From Mytilus trossulus (taxonomy: Eukaryota > Mollusca > Bivalvia > Mytilida > Mytilidae): DNA of 64,000 nucleotides. Position numbers and translations under genes: made by a program. Location of the stretch: NCBI RefSeq assembly GCF_036588685.1, contig NC_086386.1:19178931-19242930 (forward strand). Direction: 5' to 3'. This document shows, one piece after another, positions 32,601 through 38,810 of this stretch (position 1 is the stretch's first letter; each line of letters begins with the position of its first letter). The notes beneath the pieces are model-generated. The model saw only the letters and a program-made list of their open reading frames with translations. It did not search any database and had not been told where the DNA came from.

Positions 32601-34400
32601 TATTATAGATAGAGATTAACTGTAAACAGCAATAATGTTCAGCAAAGTAAGATTCACAAATAAGTTAACATGACCAAAATGGTCAGTTGACCCCTATAGG
32701 AGTTGTTGCCCTTTATAGTAAATTTCTAACAATTTTTCGTAAATCTTTTAGAAAAATCTTCTCCTCTGAAACTAAATTCTGAGCCAAATTTAACCAAACT
32801 TAGCCGTAATCATTATTGGTGTATCTAGTTTTAAAAATGTGTCCGGTGACTCAGCAAACCAACCAAAATGGCTGCCATGGCTAAAAATAGAACATCGGGT
32901 TAATTACAGTTTTTCGTTTATAACTTAAAAACCAAAACATTTAGAGCAAATCTGACTAGGGGTGAAATTGTTGATCAGGTCAAGATCTATCTGCCCTGGA
33001 ATTTTCAGATGAATTGGATAATCGGTTGTTAGGTTGCTGCCCTAATTTTATATAGTTTTAAGGAAATTTTGCCGTTTTTTGTTATTATTTTTAATATTAT
33101 TATTTATAGATAAACTGTAAACAGCAATAATGTACAGCAAAGTGAGACCTCAAAATAAGTCAACATGACTAAAATGGTCAATTGACTCTCTAAGGAGTAA
33201 TTGTCCTTCATGGTAAATTTTTAACAATTTTCATAAAATTTGTAAATTTTCACTAATATTTTCCACTGAAACTAATAGGCCAAGTTCATTATAGATGGAG
33301 ATAATTGTAAGCAGCAAGAATGTTTAGTAAAGTAAGATCTAAAAACACATCACCAAAACACAATTTGTCACGAATCCATCTGATTCCTTTGTTTAATATT
33401 CACATAGACCAAGGTGAGGAACACAGGCTCTTTAGAGCCTCTAGTTTTATTATTCCTTCATGTGATTATAAAGAATATTTTCCTTTGCGTTTTTTTTGTG
33501 CATGCAATAAATGTTAATAAGGAAATTGTACAAAATCACCAGAATGTATTCCTAGTGCCACATGTGTTATATTTTCACAGATCAATGAATATATGTATAA
33601 CAGTATATATTTCAAAGTTATCTTATATAGATAGAGAAAGATGTTGTATGAGTGCCAATGAAACAAATCTCCATCCATATAATAATTTATAAAAGTAGAC
33701 CATTATAGGTCAAGGTACGTTCTTCAGCACTGAGCATTGGCTTACATCGAACAACAAGCTATAAAGGGCCCCACAACTACTAGCGTAAAGCCATTCAAAC
33801 GGGAAAACCAACGGTCTAATCTATATGAAAAAAAGAAAATATATGTTAAATAATTACTGTTTTTCAGATATTCCTGTCGATTTCTTGGATTTTATTCCAA
33901 CAGATGAGATTCTAGATAAATTAGCTCCACAGATTGGTCAGGTATTTTTTCAACTTGGTACAGCAATTGGGCTATCCATTGCAAATTTGGAAAACATACA
34001 AAGCAATAATCCCCGGGACTTAGCAGCTCAGAATAGGGAAGTGCTATTTACATGGAAAGAAGAGAAAACAGTCAAACCTACATTACAAGTGCTTGTTCAA
34101 GCTTTATTCAATATTGGAAGAGGGACAACATGTTTGGAGGAAATCATGCAAAGTATAGATATAAACACACTTAAAGTTTCAGAAGAAACAGGACATCAGA
34201 ATAAAGGCGCAATACCAAAGCAAACAACAGTAACATATGTTGCTGCAACATCGAAATCTGATAAACATGCACCACTTAAGGGAAACATAATTAGGCCATC
34301 TAGGATACCTGTAGCCGTAAAGCAAGTGACACTAACTGCACAGAGAAATCTACGACCAACTAGTCTGTCATCGAAAGGAAAGAGAAGTGACAAATCTTAA
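2821..34400 (+). CDS. Ankyrin-Roc-COR-Death-Death (ROCO family) protein, 15 coding exons
   Basis: Coding exons: 2821-2838, 7386-7469, 12520-12621, 13380-13487, 15302-15373, 16140-16191, 18601-18843, 20492-20953, 23100-23206, 24120-24573, 25220-25995, 27059-27089, 30515-30780, 31600-31627, 33868-34400. All phases match and no stop interrupts the joined frame of about 1111 codons. Seen: ankyrin repeats (residues 7-128), Roc GTPase with P-loop GQFGVGKTS (177-185), switch-like PTDGIS (201-206), DFGGQ (329-333) and THKD (409-412), COR (417-826), then two Death-type domains (837-925 and about 936-1040). Known: ROCO proteins are GTP-regulated dimers; DAPK1 has kinase-ANK-Roc-COR-Death. Inferred: a cytoplasmic death-fold signalling adaptor without its own kinase. 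All introns but one fit GT-AG; intron 2 fits GC-AG. The start exon is the weakest part. A missed ankyrin exon in intron 1 remains possible. Confidence 0.88.
3100..6125 (+). repeat. Satellite of about 19 units of ~160 bp in intron 1
   Basis: The block TTTGCCTCAACCAAATGTTA recurs at about 3171, 3321, 3482, 3641, 3800, 3970, 4130, 4295, 4455, 4612, 4772, 4930, 5078, 5240, 5400, 5560, 5722, 5880 and 6043. Each unit also has an ACAAAACACAGATCGAGTTT block and GTTATGCCCCTTTACAAATG. Units differ by small indels and substitutions and are older at the right edge. Open frames inside are repeat artefacts. Confidence 0.92.
6290..6500 (+). repeat. Dispersed SINE-like repeat, copy 1
   Basis: Contains the family core (CCACCATTTTCTACAT, GTCCGGAATATGACAGTT, CTCGGAGTTCAGTATTTCTG). 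Other copies: 20240-20420 (+), 9555-9660 (+, partial), and on the minus strand 22170-22280, 23419-23562 and 28205-28350. Confidence 0.6.
7386..7469 (+). CDS. Exon 2: first ankyrin repeat
   Basis: Residues 7-34, KLHTASEDGDIEALKLCLQN and on to DADIDFHD, fit the capping ankyrin repeat pattern (LH.A...GD.EA...CL...ADI). Acceptor TACAG ends at 7385. Exon 3 needs phase 0, but the GT at 7474 would leave phase 1 and create an early stop. The phase-0 end at 7469 is followed by GCAAGT, the classic donor of GC-AG introns. Confidence 0.8.
7600..8470. repeat. Degenerate ~62-bp tandem repeat in intron 2
   Basis: About 14 copies of a unit with AACATAACAGATTGTACATA followed by AGCAGTATAAAACACACAAC and TACAAGTTACTTCAG. 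Units vary in length and are diverged. The minus-strand frames here are just the repeat read through. Confidence 0.85.
8478..8637 (+). repeat. 66-69-bp tandem repeat, intron 2 copy
   Basis: Three units of TTACTCAGAGATTTAATCAT followed by TATATCAACAAATACTTGTTAGG and TATATAAAGTGAGATGTCAT. The third is interrupted by the 8638-9976 insertion and resumes at 9977. The same array stands in intron 3 at 12835-13050. Confidence 0.8.
8638..9976 (+). mobile_element. Inserted ~1.34-kb dispersed element
   Basis: It splits one monomer of the neighbouring repeat, which fixes both edges. TTTAT occurs at both edges and may be the target duplication. Left part (8640-8930) is built of AATTCGAATTGAATTCGAAT-like words in inverted arrangement. 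The right part (9680-9976) ends GCGGTATATTACTGTTGCCT, which resembles the 3' end of a retroelement I recall from mussels. A piece of the SINE-like family sits at 9555-9660. Frames inside are short and unlike any protein I know. Confidence 0.6.
10228..11105 (+). mobile_element. Dispersed element headed by three hairpin repeats
   Basis: It begins with three 51-bp units at 10231, 10282 and 10333, each a hairpin with arms AGGTCTTTCCAC and GTGGAAAGACCT, then a T-rich stretch and about 700 bp of unique-looking DNA. Intron 3 lacks this block at the matching place, so it is an insertion. No frame of note. Confidence 0.6.
11105..11705. repeat. Minisatellite with embedded CAAT/CCAA microsatellites
   Basis: Units combine (CAAT)n, CATGATCATGATCAATCAAT, CATGTTTCCGTC and TTTTTCGCTGTTTCAATTGA followed by CCCTATCCAACGTGTTTAA. 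Three full and one partial copy; spacing varies with the microsatellite length. Confidence 0.85.
12353..12380 (+). repeat. Poly-C tract
   Basis: A run of about 28 C. It lies in the insertion in intron 2, just left of a 23-nt palindrome (12416-12438) made of CAATTGCTTTT, C, and its complement. Confidence 0.9.
12520..12621 (+). CDS. Exon 3: second ankyrin repeat
   Basis: Residues 35-68 (DSGRTAVMTAAYYGQLEVTR and on) carry the GRTAVMTAAYYGQLEVTRFLL helix pair of an ankyrin repeat. Acceptor TTATAG and donor GTATGT, phase 0 at both ends, one repeat of 34 codons per exon. The upstream intron end resembles that of exon 4, which shows duplication. Confidence 0.9.
12835..13050 (+). repeat. 66-69-bp tandem repeat, intron 3 copy
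   Basis: Three units matching the array at 8478-8637 and 9977-10040. The sequence after it (13055-13305) also matches 10045-10227 plus 12440-12515, showing that introns 2 and 3 share ancestry. Confidence 0.8.
13380..13487 (+). CDS. Exon 4: third ankyrin repeat
   Basis: Residues 69-104. It has the textbook start of an ankyrin repeat, DGYTALHWAALFGHLQITRY, with TALHWAA and GH positions intact. Acceptor ATTATAG, donor GTAATA, phase 0 both ends, 36 codons. Confidence 0.93.
14340..14850 (-). pseudogene. Penelope-like element, 3' end, copy B
   Basis: The reverse complement of the 3' coding end and tail of copies A and C: 14640-14850 matches the HDFLDRG...GRHHELVDRYGI coding block, 14343-14585 matches the tail with AGCAGGATCTGCTTACC. 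The upstream RT core is missing and the frame is broken. Confidence 0.75.
15302..15373 (+). CDS. Exon 5: last (partial) ankyrin repeat
   Basis: Residues 105-128, GHTPYDLAAEYEFGQYTEVM then EYLQ. It has the HTPYDLA helix 1 and a shortened second helix as in a C-capping ankyrin repeat. Acceptor TTTCAG, donor GTACAT, phase 0 both ends. Confidence 0.9.
15445..15790. repeat. 87-bp tandem repeat, four units, intron 5
   Basis: TAGACAATGTCAACACGATA recurs at 15471, 15558, 15645 and 15732, an exact 87-bp period. Each unit carries CGATATCG-type palindromes twice. Intron 5 is only 766 bp, so the array is nearly half of it. Confidence 0.9.
16140..16191 (+). CDS. Exon 6: linker between ankyrin repeats and Roc
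   Basis: Seventeen residues (TFMSEKSSGVTAELETE) plus one base, hydrophilic and likely flexible. Acceptor CTTTTTCAG, donor GTATGT; it switches phase from 0 to 1 exactly as exon 7 requires. Confidence 0.8.
16260..16940 (+). repeat. Partial copy of the large mussel-type dispersed repeat
   Basis: Contains TTTTGGTTACTATCTTAAAC, AGCACTAATGTTCAGCAAAG and TAAGTCAGCATGTCCAAAAT, matching the fuller copy at 32442-33451. Confidence 0.6.
18601..18843 (+). CDS. Exon 7: Roc GTPase, P-loop and switch I region
   Basis: Residues 146-226. A lead-in helix (SAMLNRLLGSG) precedes the strand CMVTGQFGVGKTSLVKLLAG, whose GxxxxGKTS P-loop would bind the nucleotide phosphates. PTDGIS (201-206) sits where Roc proteins have the switch I threonine and a Gly-Ile pair. 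Acceptor TTTCAG, donor GTAGGC, phase 1 both ends. Confidence 0.95.
19300..19890 (+). repeat. Dispersed repeat with internal ~150-bp units
   Basis: Begins TCCCTTACTGACGAACGGGA, a small hairpin, then a CATCTGTC-rich stretch and three or four diverged units with TTTTATCATGACAAGTTACA. No coding frame. Confidence 0.5.
20240..20420 (+). repeat. Dispersed SINE-like repeat, copy 2
   Basis: Fullest + strand copy of the family seen at 6290-6500: AGGTTTAATCCACCATTTTC, GTACCAAGTCAGGAATATGA and CTCTGAGTTCAGTATTTTTG. It lies 70 bp before exon 8. Confidence 0.65.
20492..20953 (+). CDS. Exon 8: Roc insert and switch II
   Basis: Residues 227-380. About 95 mostly charged residues, rich in K, E, R, S and P, are inserted before the next Roc strand, RLIFWDFGGQYVYYTTHQTF, whose DFGGQ (329-333) is the G3/switch II motif. 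A following hydrophobic strand (ALFLVVFDGSK) belongs to the GTPase core. The P-loop to G3 distance is about 150 residues against 40-50 in ordinary small GTPases. Acceptor TTTTACAG, donor GTACTG, phase 1 both ends. Confidence 0.94.
21160..21640 (+). repeat. Dispersed repeat, two partial copies
   Basis: CCAGGATTATAATT-AATACGCCAGAC occurs at about 21183 and 21330, and ATGTCAACACGGAAGTGCT at 21245 and 21588. The block with ACGCGCGTTTCGGC, GACGCTCAGATCAAAATAGT and GCCAAATACGGCTAAGGTAA is one I recall as frequent in mussel DNA. Confidence 0.6.
21857..22014. mobile_element. Tc1/mariner-like MITE, 158 bp
   Basis: The ends are CACCTTATCGCTA and its inverted copy TAGCGATAAGGTG, 13 of 13 matching, and the element is flanked by TA on both sides, as expected for a TA target duplication. 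No coding capacity. Confidence 0.75.
22170..22280 (-). repeat. Dispersed SINE-like repeat, copy 3
   Basis: AAAGTAAAATCACAAAAATA then CTGAACTCAGGGAAAATCAA is the complement of the right part of copy 2. Only that part is present. Confidence 0.6.
23100..23206 (+). CDS. Exon 9: Roc G4 region
   Basis: Residues 381-416. An amphipathic helix (FLQHWVNSIL) is followed by the strand KILFVATHKDKVPM, where THKD (409-412) takes the place of the guanine-reading N/TKxD motif. Acceptor ATTTTAG, donor GTAAGT. The end of this exon and its donor are copied twice downstream (see findings). Confidence 0.93.
23195..23640 (+). repeat. ~108-bp triplication that starts at the end of exon 9
   Basis: AAAGTACCAATGGTAAGT at the exon 9 border recurs as AAAGTACAAATGATAAGT at 23306 and a third, shortened copy at about 23413, each followed by TTAGTTATAAACAGGA-like sequence and CAATCTTTTTACGTGTCCAG. 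The third copy is split by a SINE-like insert at 23419-23562. Confidence 0.8.
23419..23562 (-). repeat. Dispersed SINE-like repeat, copy 4
   Basis: Complement of the family core, with CTTACTTGGTACAGGCATTT at its right end. It interrupts the third unit of the triplicated intron sequence, so it came later. Confidence 0.65.
24120..24573 (+). CDS. Exon 10: end of Roc and first part of COR
   Basis: Residues 417-567. The N-terminal part covers the last Roc strand (QRIFVNARDN, G5-like) and helix. A COR domain follows with its diagnostic block: LLKDFLNFHHSLGKIVYFDT, then LKDFVIINPLLMVEVMRSF, which matches the family pattern LG-I-YF...LKD-VI--P. COR mediates dimerisation in known ROCO proteins. Donor GTAGTT, phase 1. 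Confidence 0.94.
25220..25995 (+). CDS. Exon 11: COR domain, C-terminal part
   Basis: Residues 568-826, the longest exon. It begins with the winged-helix-like COR segment (GTIRREDLYLIWKQKDF...FNILIYLDILAE), continues through VENFFVPCMVTERN, and ends in a beta-rich C-terminal COR subdomain (LPNRLISACLSMW, LLFSGFIGLSFD). This order is typical of COR-B in Roc-COR proteins. Acceptor TTTTGCAG, donor GTATGC, ends in phase 0. Confidence 0.94.
26108..26300 (+). repeat. Short ~20-bp tandem repeat, intron 11
   Basis: AAAGATATTTAGAGACAAT repeated about nine times, most regular from 26200 to 26290; the left units are diverged. Confidence 0.9.
26615..26760 (+). repeat. 75-bp direct duplication, intron 11
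   Basis: CTTTAAATTTCATTTACCAA and the following CATTCTAACNGCACATATTT occur at 26615 and again at 26690. Confidence 0.85.
27059..27089 (+). CDS. Exon 12: 31-nt microexon, linker
   Basis: It encodes KKEQCEQNCP plus one base. Acceptor TTTTACAG and donor GTAAGT are both strong, and the exon converts phase 0 of exon 11 into the phase 1 that exon 13 needs. Without it the reading frame cannot continue, which supports it despite its size. Confidence 0.75.
27230..27850 (+). repeat. Partial copy of the large dispersed repeat
   Basis: Contains TGGGATGCTGTCCCTGAATT, AGCAATAATGTTAAGCAAAG and CATGACTAAAAATGGAACAT, matching 32442-33451. Diverged. Confidence 0.55.
28082..28107 (+). repeat. C-rich tract
   Basis: A run of about 18 C after TCCCCTCTT, in intron 12. 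Confidence 0.85.
28205..28350 (-). repeat. Dispersed SINE-like repeat, copy 5
   Basis: AAATACTGAACTCCAAGGAA then AATTCAAAACGGAAAGTC and TGTCATATTCCTGACTTGCT; complement of the family core. Confidence 0.65.
28399..28423 (+). repeat. G-run tract with G-quadruplex potential
   Basis: Four or more runs of at least three G separated by single T, in intron 12, 300 bp from a C-run that would form the same on the other strand. Confidence 0.7.
28450..29160 (+). repeat. Partial copy of the large dispersed repeat
   Basis: GCAAATTCTGACAAGGCCGA, ATTAAATTACATGAGATAGA and similar words align loosely with other copies of the family; strongly diverged. Confidence 0.4.
29490..29950 (+). repeat. Dispersed repeat with ~100-bp internal units
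   Basis: Begins after a C-run at 29496-29510. TTGCCAGATTTTTATAAAAT at 29590 and CTTGCTAAATTTTATAAACT at 29822 mark two related units, with GAGTTATGCCTCTTTGAAAT between them. Confidence 0.45.
30515..30780 (+). CDS. Exon 13: first Death-type domain
   Basis: Residues 837-925. The pattern of helices with FELVTYLEMSKEWDDTSHNY, then MKEKKRKFKALEEALIKM and a final NISTHVLCQ, fits a diverged Death domain (W after helix 1, a helix 5 with ALxKM, and a terminal HVL). Acceptor TTTTCAG, donor GTAAGA. Reading through the donor would stop after five codons, giving a short variant if the intron were retained. Confidence 0.85.
30830..31250 (+). repeat. Partial copy of the large dispersed repeat
   Basis: GTAGGAGTAATTGTCACTTA then ATGGGGATTTGTTTGTACCT and AGAGAAACTAAATAGACTAA match parts of the family as seen near 29100. 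Confidence 0.4.
31600..31627 (+). CDS. Exon 14: 28-nt microexon between the Death domains
   Basis: It encodes VRRVRKAET plus one base, a basic connector. Acceptor TTTGCAG and donor GTATGT flank it, and its 28 nt convert phase 0 to phase 1 as exon 15 requires. No other splice choice nearby joins exons 13 and 15 in frame. Confidence 0.75.
32442..33451 (+). repeat. Near-complete copy of a ~1-kb dispersed repeat, intron 14
   Basis: Runs from TTTTGGCTCACCTGG to GGCTCTTTAGAGCCTCTAGT. It contains two internal ~500-bp related halves (TAAACTGTAAACAGCAATAA at 33112; GTAAACAGCAATAATGTTCA at 32623). I recall the same block as very frequent in mussel sequences. It has no coding frame. Confidence 0.7.
33610..33835 (+). 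repeat. Dispersed repeat ending 33 bp before exon 15
   Basis: GTGCCAATGAAACAAATCTC, TATAGGTCAAGGTACGTTCT, CTATAAAGGGCCCCACAACT and ACCAACGGTCTAATCTATAT match the longer copy at 43575-44060 and a short one at 58720-58800. Confidence 0.7.
33868..34400 (+). CDS. Exon 15: second Death domain, basic tail and stop
   Basis: Residues 935-1111 and the stop TAA. LDKLAPQIGQVFFQLGTAIG, the block LFTWKEEKTVKPTLQVLVQA and LFNIGRGTTCLEEI fit the Death domain of the ankyrin/UNC5 type (W in the WKEEK helix, then LVQAL). About 70 residues follow that are Ser-, Thr-, Lys- and Arg-rich and probably disordered. Acceptor TTTTTCAG at 33867. Likely polyadenylation signals follow at 34584 and 34876. Confidence 0.94.
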
Positions 34401-34583
34401 CTGTTTCAAGCTTCATTGCACCAAAAAATGTAAATGGCACCATATGTTTGTAATTATTTTATTTATTGACCTTGAAAAAACACAAAATGAAATCTTTGAA
34501 AAAGTAATCAAACTGTGTAAACAAAGTCAAACAACTGATTAAATGTTTGAAGATTTTTTGGGATGACAACTTTTAAGGGAGTT

Positions 34584-34589
34584 AATAAA
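34584..34589 (+). promoter_or_regulatory. Candidate polyadenylation signal
   Basis: AATAAA 184 bases after the stop codon of the ROCO gene. A second AATAAA lies at 34876-34881. Either could end the mRNA; the hexamer is frequent by chance in such AT-rich DNA. Confidence 0.4.
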
Positions 34590-35389
34590 ATTTCAAAATT
34601 TAGCATACATTTAGCATTTCTTTTTCATTGTTCATTTTATATTTCCATACATTTATATGTTCATTAACACGATTGGTGGCCATTATCTGGTATTTATGAA
34701 GCATTTTGTGGCCATGTAAATATAAAATGAATGATTTTATTTCTCACTAATCTAAAACTGTCATTGCTTTGATATCATTTTCTTCAAAATTTAAGTGTTT
34801 GATAAAGTTTATATAACATTTTAGTATTATTTAGTTTGCTTTTAATTTACTGATAACAAAATCAATACTAATACCAATAAAAACAATATTCAATTATCGT
34901 ATTACAGTGTTGAATTGGTAACCTTTTAGGATAAGTTTGTTTAAAAGGATTGATAAGTTTACCAGGATCGGGTACGGTTCACAACATTTCCGTGAAAATG
35001 AGGATGTGCTACCCCGTTTGAAATAATTTTCTACAGGTTCAACCAAACTTCAAAACCAAATCTTTATATCTAAGGAAACATTTAGTAAAAGTTTTAAGTA
35101 ATTTGTGGTAACAAAATCCCTGACTTAACAGGTTACCAGTGATACATATATTACGTTCGTTGAAATGAAAAAAAAACGCCACAGCAGACACGTGAAATAT
35201 CTAAATCTAGAAAGGAAAAGTTATTACCGTTTAAATTTGATTTATTTGAAGTAAGTGCTTTTGGGTATTGAGAAAAATTTTGATCATTTAACGAAAAAAA
35301 TCAAGATAACGGTAAGTGTTGTTGAATTTATCAATTAAATGCAGTTCATAACTGAACAAAAACAAGTCTGCTATTATTGGGACGCAGTT

Positions 35390-35960
35390 AATGCCCTTCG
35401 GGTTACCCACAACCTATCGATAAACATAACATAAACGAACACAAAATTTAGCAAGGACCCGATTAACATGTACAGCTTCAATCATTTCATCACACCTCCA
35501 GTAAGTATATCTAGCATGTTTACCTTTTTCATTAGAGAAGAAGGCTTTAAATAAGTTGCAGCAAATATATTTGCATTCAGATTTATCAAACGACCATTTA
35601 ATTAGATAGGAACACTTTTTTTTGGTAAGATAGTATGAAAGTGTAGTGTAAAGAGTAGAAAAATCAAAACTGTCAACAGAATCAAAAAGACCATCAAAAG
35701 CACGTAATTTGTCTTAAATATAAAAAAAAAATTAGACTATAACAAGCGTTAATTCCACTATGTTCATATATTTTATTACAATAATGTATGATAAGCTCTT
35801 TGTTTGTAGTTAAAGAAATTGTTAAAAGCACTGAAACATTAGTTGTTTGACCATTTACTAGAGGTCGAGATTAAACTATATTTAAATGTGTATTTTTGAT
35901 TGTATAGTTTAGGTAACCAAACCATAGTAGGGACCTTCAAATGTCCAGAAGAAGCCTAAT
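35390..35960 (-). pseudogene. Degenerate Penelope-like reverse transcriptase, copy F
   Basis: Reading the minus strand: RLPKLYNQKYTFKYSLISTS near 35940-35880 parallels the PKLHK...GSSK block, then after stops and a frameshift DKLRAFDGLFDSVDSFDFST and LYTTLS (about 35715-35640) give the F-xxLYT active-site strand. Further on comes ARYTYWRCDEMIEA (near 35500). It differs in sequence from copies A-C, so it is another family. Several stops: dead. Confidence 0.6.
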
Positions 35961-36317
35961 GCTTTGATGTAGTTATATTATATCTAAAGTTTTTAAACAA
36001 AATTGTATGTTGAGGGTTATTCCATTAACGAACTTCGTACTTATGGGGTGGGTTTTTTATTCTAATCTCGAAGACTCGTCTCAACATTATTTTTTTACTG
36101 AATCCCGTCTGTAACTCCTGCAGAAATTTGCGCGGTACTAAGGTTAGCCCTGTTTCATCTTTTATGTATACCCTAATGAACTGTTTAAACGAAATATGAG
36201 TCTGACATATCCCTTATCATACTTCAAATAGTACACAATGCTGTGTGCATGGCCGAAAAGCATTTTGATACAGTGTGAGTACACATACAATCAAAGTCTC
36301 TTTCCTCGTGCAAAAGT

Positions 36318-36540
36318 ACCAAAAAATCAAAGACCTGAAAGCTCTGAGGAAAAATGACGCCACTGCCTCTAATATTGGGATATATTTTATGCAAGTCCTG
36401 ATTTTCACATTTTCGCATACCGTAATAAGTTTTACATTGCAACATGCCTCGTAAGCATATAATTGATTATGGTATAATGTGCGTGTGTGTGTGAAGTGAA
36501 GATGACAACTGACTGTTTTTTGTTTTTTTTACAAATTAAA
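36318..36540 (-). repeat. Dispersed segment shared with 52583-52760
   Basis: AAAGCTCTGAGGAAAAATGA then CGCCACTG and TCTAATATTGGGATAT, TTATGCAAGTCCTGATTTTC are nearly the same in both places. A frame can be read on the minus strand but it has no recognisable domain. Confidence 0.7.
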
Positions 36541-36850
36541 AGGTCTAGAGTCAAGACTACTTGAATGATCTACAGTATCCAATGACTATTGGCTGGGTTT
36601 TTTTTTGTTGTACTAATAAAAAGGTCAAGACTACCTGAATGATCTACAGTATCCAATGACTACTGGCTTGGTTTTTTTTGTACAAATAAATAGGTCAAGA
36701 CTACTGGAATGTTTTACAATATCCAATGACTAGTAGCTGTTCTTTTGTACTACTAATAAATAGGTCAAGACTATTTAGATGATCTACAATATCCAATGAC
36801 TACTGTCTGTTCTTCTGTACATACTAAATAAAGACTATCTGAAGATCTAA
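36540..36850. repeat. ~70-bp tandem repeat, four units
   Basis: AGGTCAAGACTACCTGAATG followed by ATCTACAGTATCCAATGACT and a T-run repeats from 36540 to 36850. A single related unit stands at 52770. Confidence 0.85.
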
Positions 36851-37412
36851 AGTATTCTAAGTAATGTGTATTTTTTTCTTGTAATTACAATTTTCTAAAT
36901 CAAGAATACAGACTTTTAGTATCATTTTCAAACCAAATAATTATGAAGAGCCTGTTATAGCAAGCTCTTATACCCCATTAGTCCTATAACATTTTTTTTT
37001 ATTTTAAACTAACTCACCATCTTTCATGTCAAATTTCGGTCTCCATTTAAGTTTATGCCATTGAAACATCATGGTATTAAACATAATTCCATGTAATTAT
37101 GCTGTTATAGTTGGTCACCATATTTTCATCTTGAGTGGCATTCCAGTTATTGAAATTTGTGTCAGATTAGAACAATGAACTAGACCTTAAGGAATTGATC
37201 TTATAATTTAATATGGGGCCATAGTATGGGACCCCTGCCCAGTAACAAAAATAAACAAGCTTGACAGGATACATGTCAATCGGCAAAATTTATCATCAGA
37301 GAAGAAGTCAAGAGAGGATGGGTACGTCTCAAAAATGCTTGCCAAACTGGAACTACAAGATCTCCAGACAAGGACGAAAAATGCGTTGAAGCCAAAGTAA
37401 GTATTTATGTAA

Positions 37413-37619
37413 AAAGTAGTTGAGGGGCTGATTCACGCTATTGAACCAGACGAATTCCTCAAAAAAGCATGTCCGAAGAGAACCATAACTGCAGAGAAAT
37501 TCAAAGAATACCACGCAACATTTATTGTGGAAAAGCAATTGAAGAATAACTCTAACTGTGAGTGTATTGACATTCCACCAAGTAAAACACCGAACAATAT
37601 TCAAACTCATCCTTTGTAA
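37413..37619 (+). pseudogene. Open remnant of an unrecognised protein
   Basis: Sixty-eight codons without ATG but with protein-like composition: EGLIHAIEPDEFLKKACPKR, then ITAEKFKEYHATFIVEKQLK and CECIDIPPSKTPNN, closed by TAA. A possible upstream piece at 37298-37400 reads IREEVKRGWVRLKNACQTGT in another frame. I do not recognise the family. It may be a dead gene or transposon fragment; it stands between repeats. Confidence 0.3.
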
Positions 37620-38069
37620 GACAGTGATCATGAATAATCAGCTAGACGACACTGTTTTGCACGCATCAATCGTAGAGAGCTTCAAAGCCAGCATCGACAG
37701 TGGCGGATCCAGAAATTTTCATAAGGTATTTATTCACATGTCATACAGATGCAGTTTGTTACAGACTCTGCTGCCGTATTTTGTATAAACAAAGCTTGAG
37801 CCGGGCCCAGTCTGCGTCGTGAACCACTAGCCCGATGCCCTAGACTAGTTTTAAATTTTCGGCTCGGACTTGTAAATTTTTATTATCGCTAAACCGACCG
37901 GACTAGTATTAAAGAAATATAACGTCCTTCCTGTGATATTTCAACATCTTTGAAGTTTAGATTGACAAGTAATGCAGAAAAGATCGTTAAATTAATGTGT
38001 ACGAACGTAACGAAGTCTCAACTATCGAGATCGATAATTATACATTTATCCTGAGAAAGTGAAACAGAA

Positions 38070-38810
38070 ACTTATATATCGAATTGGAGATAAAGGATAC
38101 TACAGATACAGTTAAGTCGGCTTCATATCTTGATTTACATCTAGAAATTGACAATGAGGGTCGGTTGAAGACACAACTTTACGACAAAAGAGATGATTTC
38201 AGCTTTCCAATTGTGAACTTTCCATTTCTAAGTAGCAACATTCCAGCAGCACCTGCATACGGGGTATATATCTCCCAATTGATACGATATTCCCGTGCTT
38301 GCATTTCCTATCATGATTTTCTTGATAGAGGGTTACTGCTCACAAGGAAGCTATTAAACCAAGAGTTCCAAATGGTGAAGTTGAAATCATCCCTTCGTAA
38401 ATTTTACGGACGCCATCACGAGTTGTTGACCGTTATGGAATAACCGTTTCACAAATGATATCGGATATGTTCCTTACGTCGTAACTACAATCCCCTTCCC
38501 TTTCATGAATTTGACCTACCGAATTAGACTTTTTACCGGATTTGTAATCACATAAGCAACACGACGGGTGCCGCATGTGGAGCAGGATCTGCTTACCCTT
38601 CCGGAGCACCTGATATCACCCCTAGTTTTTGGTGGGGTTCGTGTTGTTTATTCTTTAGTTTTCTATGTTGTGTCATGTGTACTATTGTTTTTCTGTTTGT
38701 CTTTTTCATTTTTAGCCATGGCGTTGTCAGTTTGTTTTAGATTTACGAGTTTGACTGTCCCTTTGGTGTTTTTCGTCCCTCTTTTAAACCAGTCGCAATA
38801 TTTCTGGTAC
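38070..38810 (+). pseudogene. Penelope-like element, 3' end, copy C
   Basis: A 119-codon frame (38084-38443) matches the C-terminal part of copy A: DTVKSASYLDLHLEIDNEGR, then FSFPIVNFPFLSSNIPAAPA and FYGRHHELL. It is shifted at the HELVDRYGI site and lacks the RT core. The tail 38460-38800 matches 1500-1805. Copy C is better preserved than A. Confidence 0.8.
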
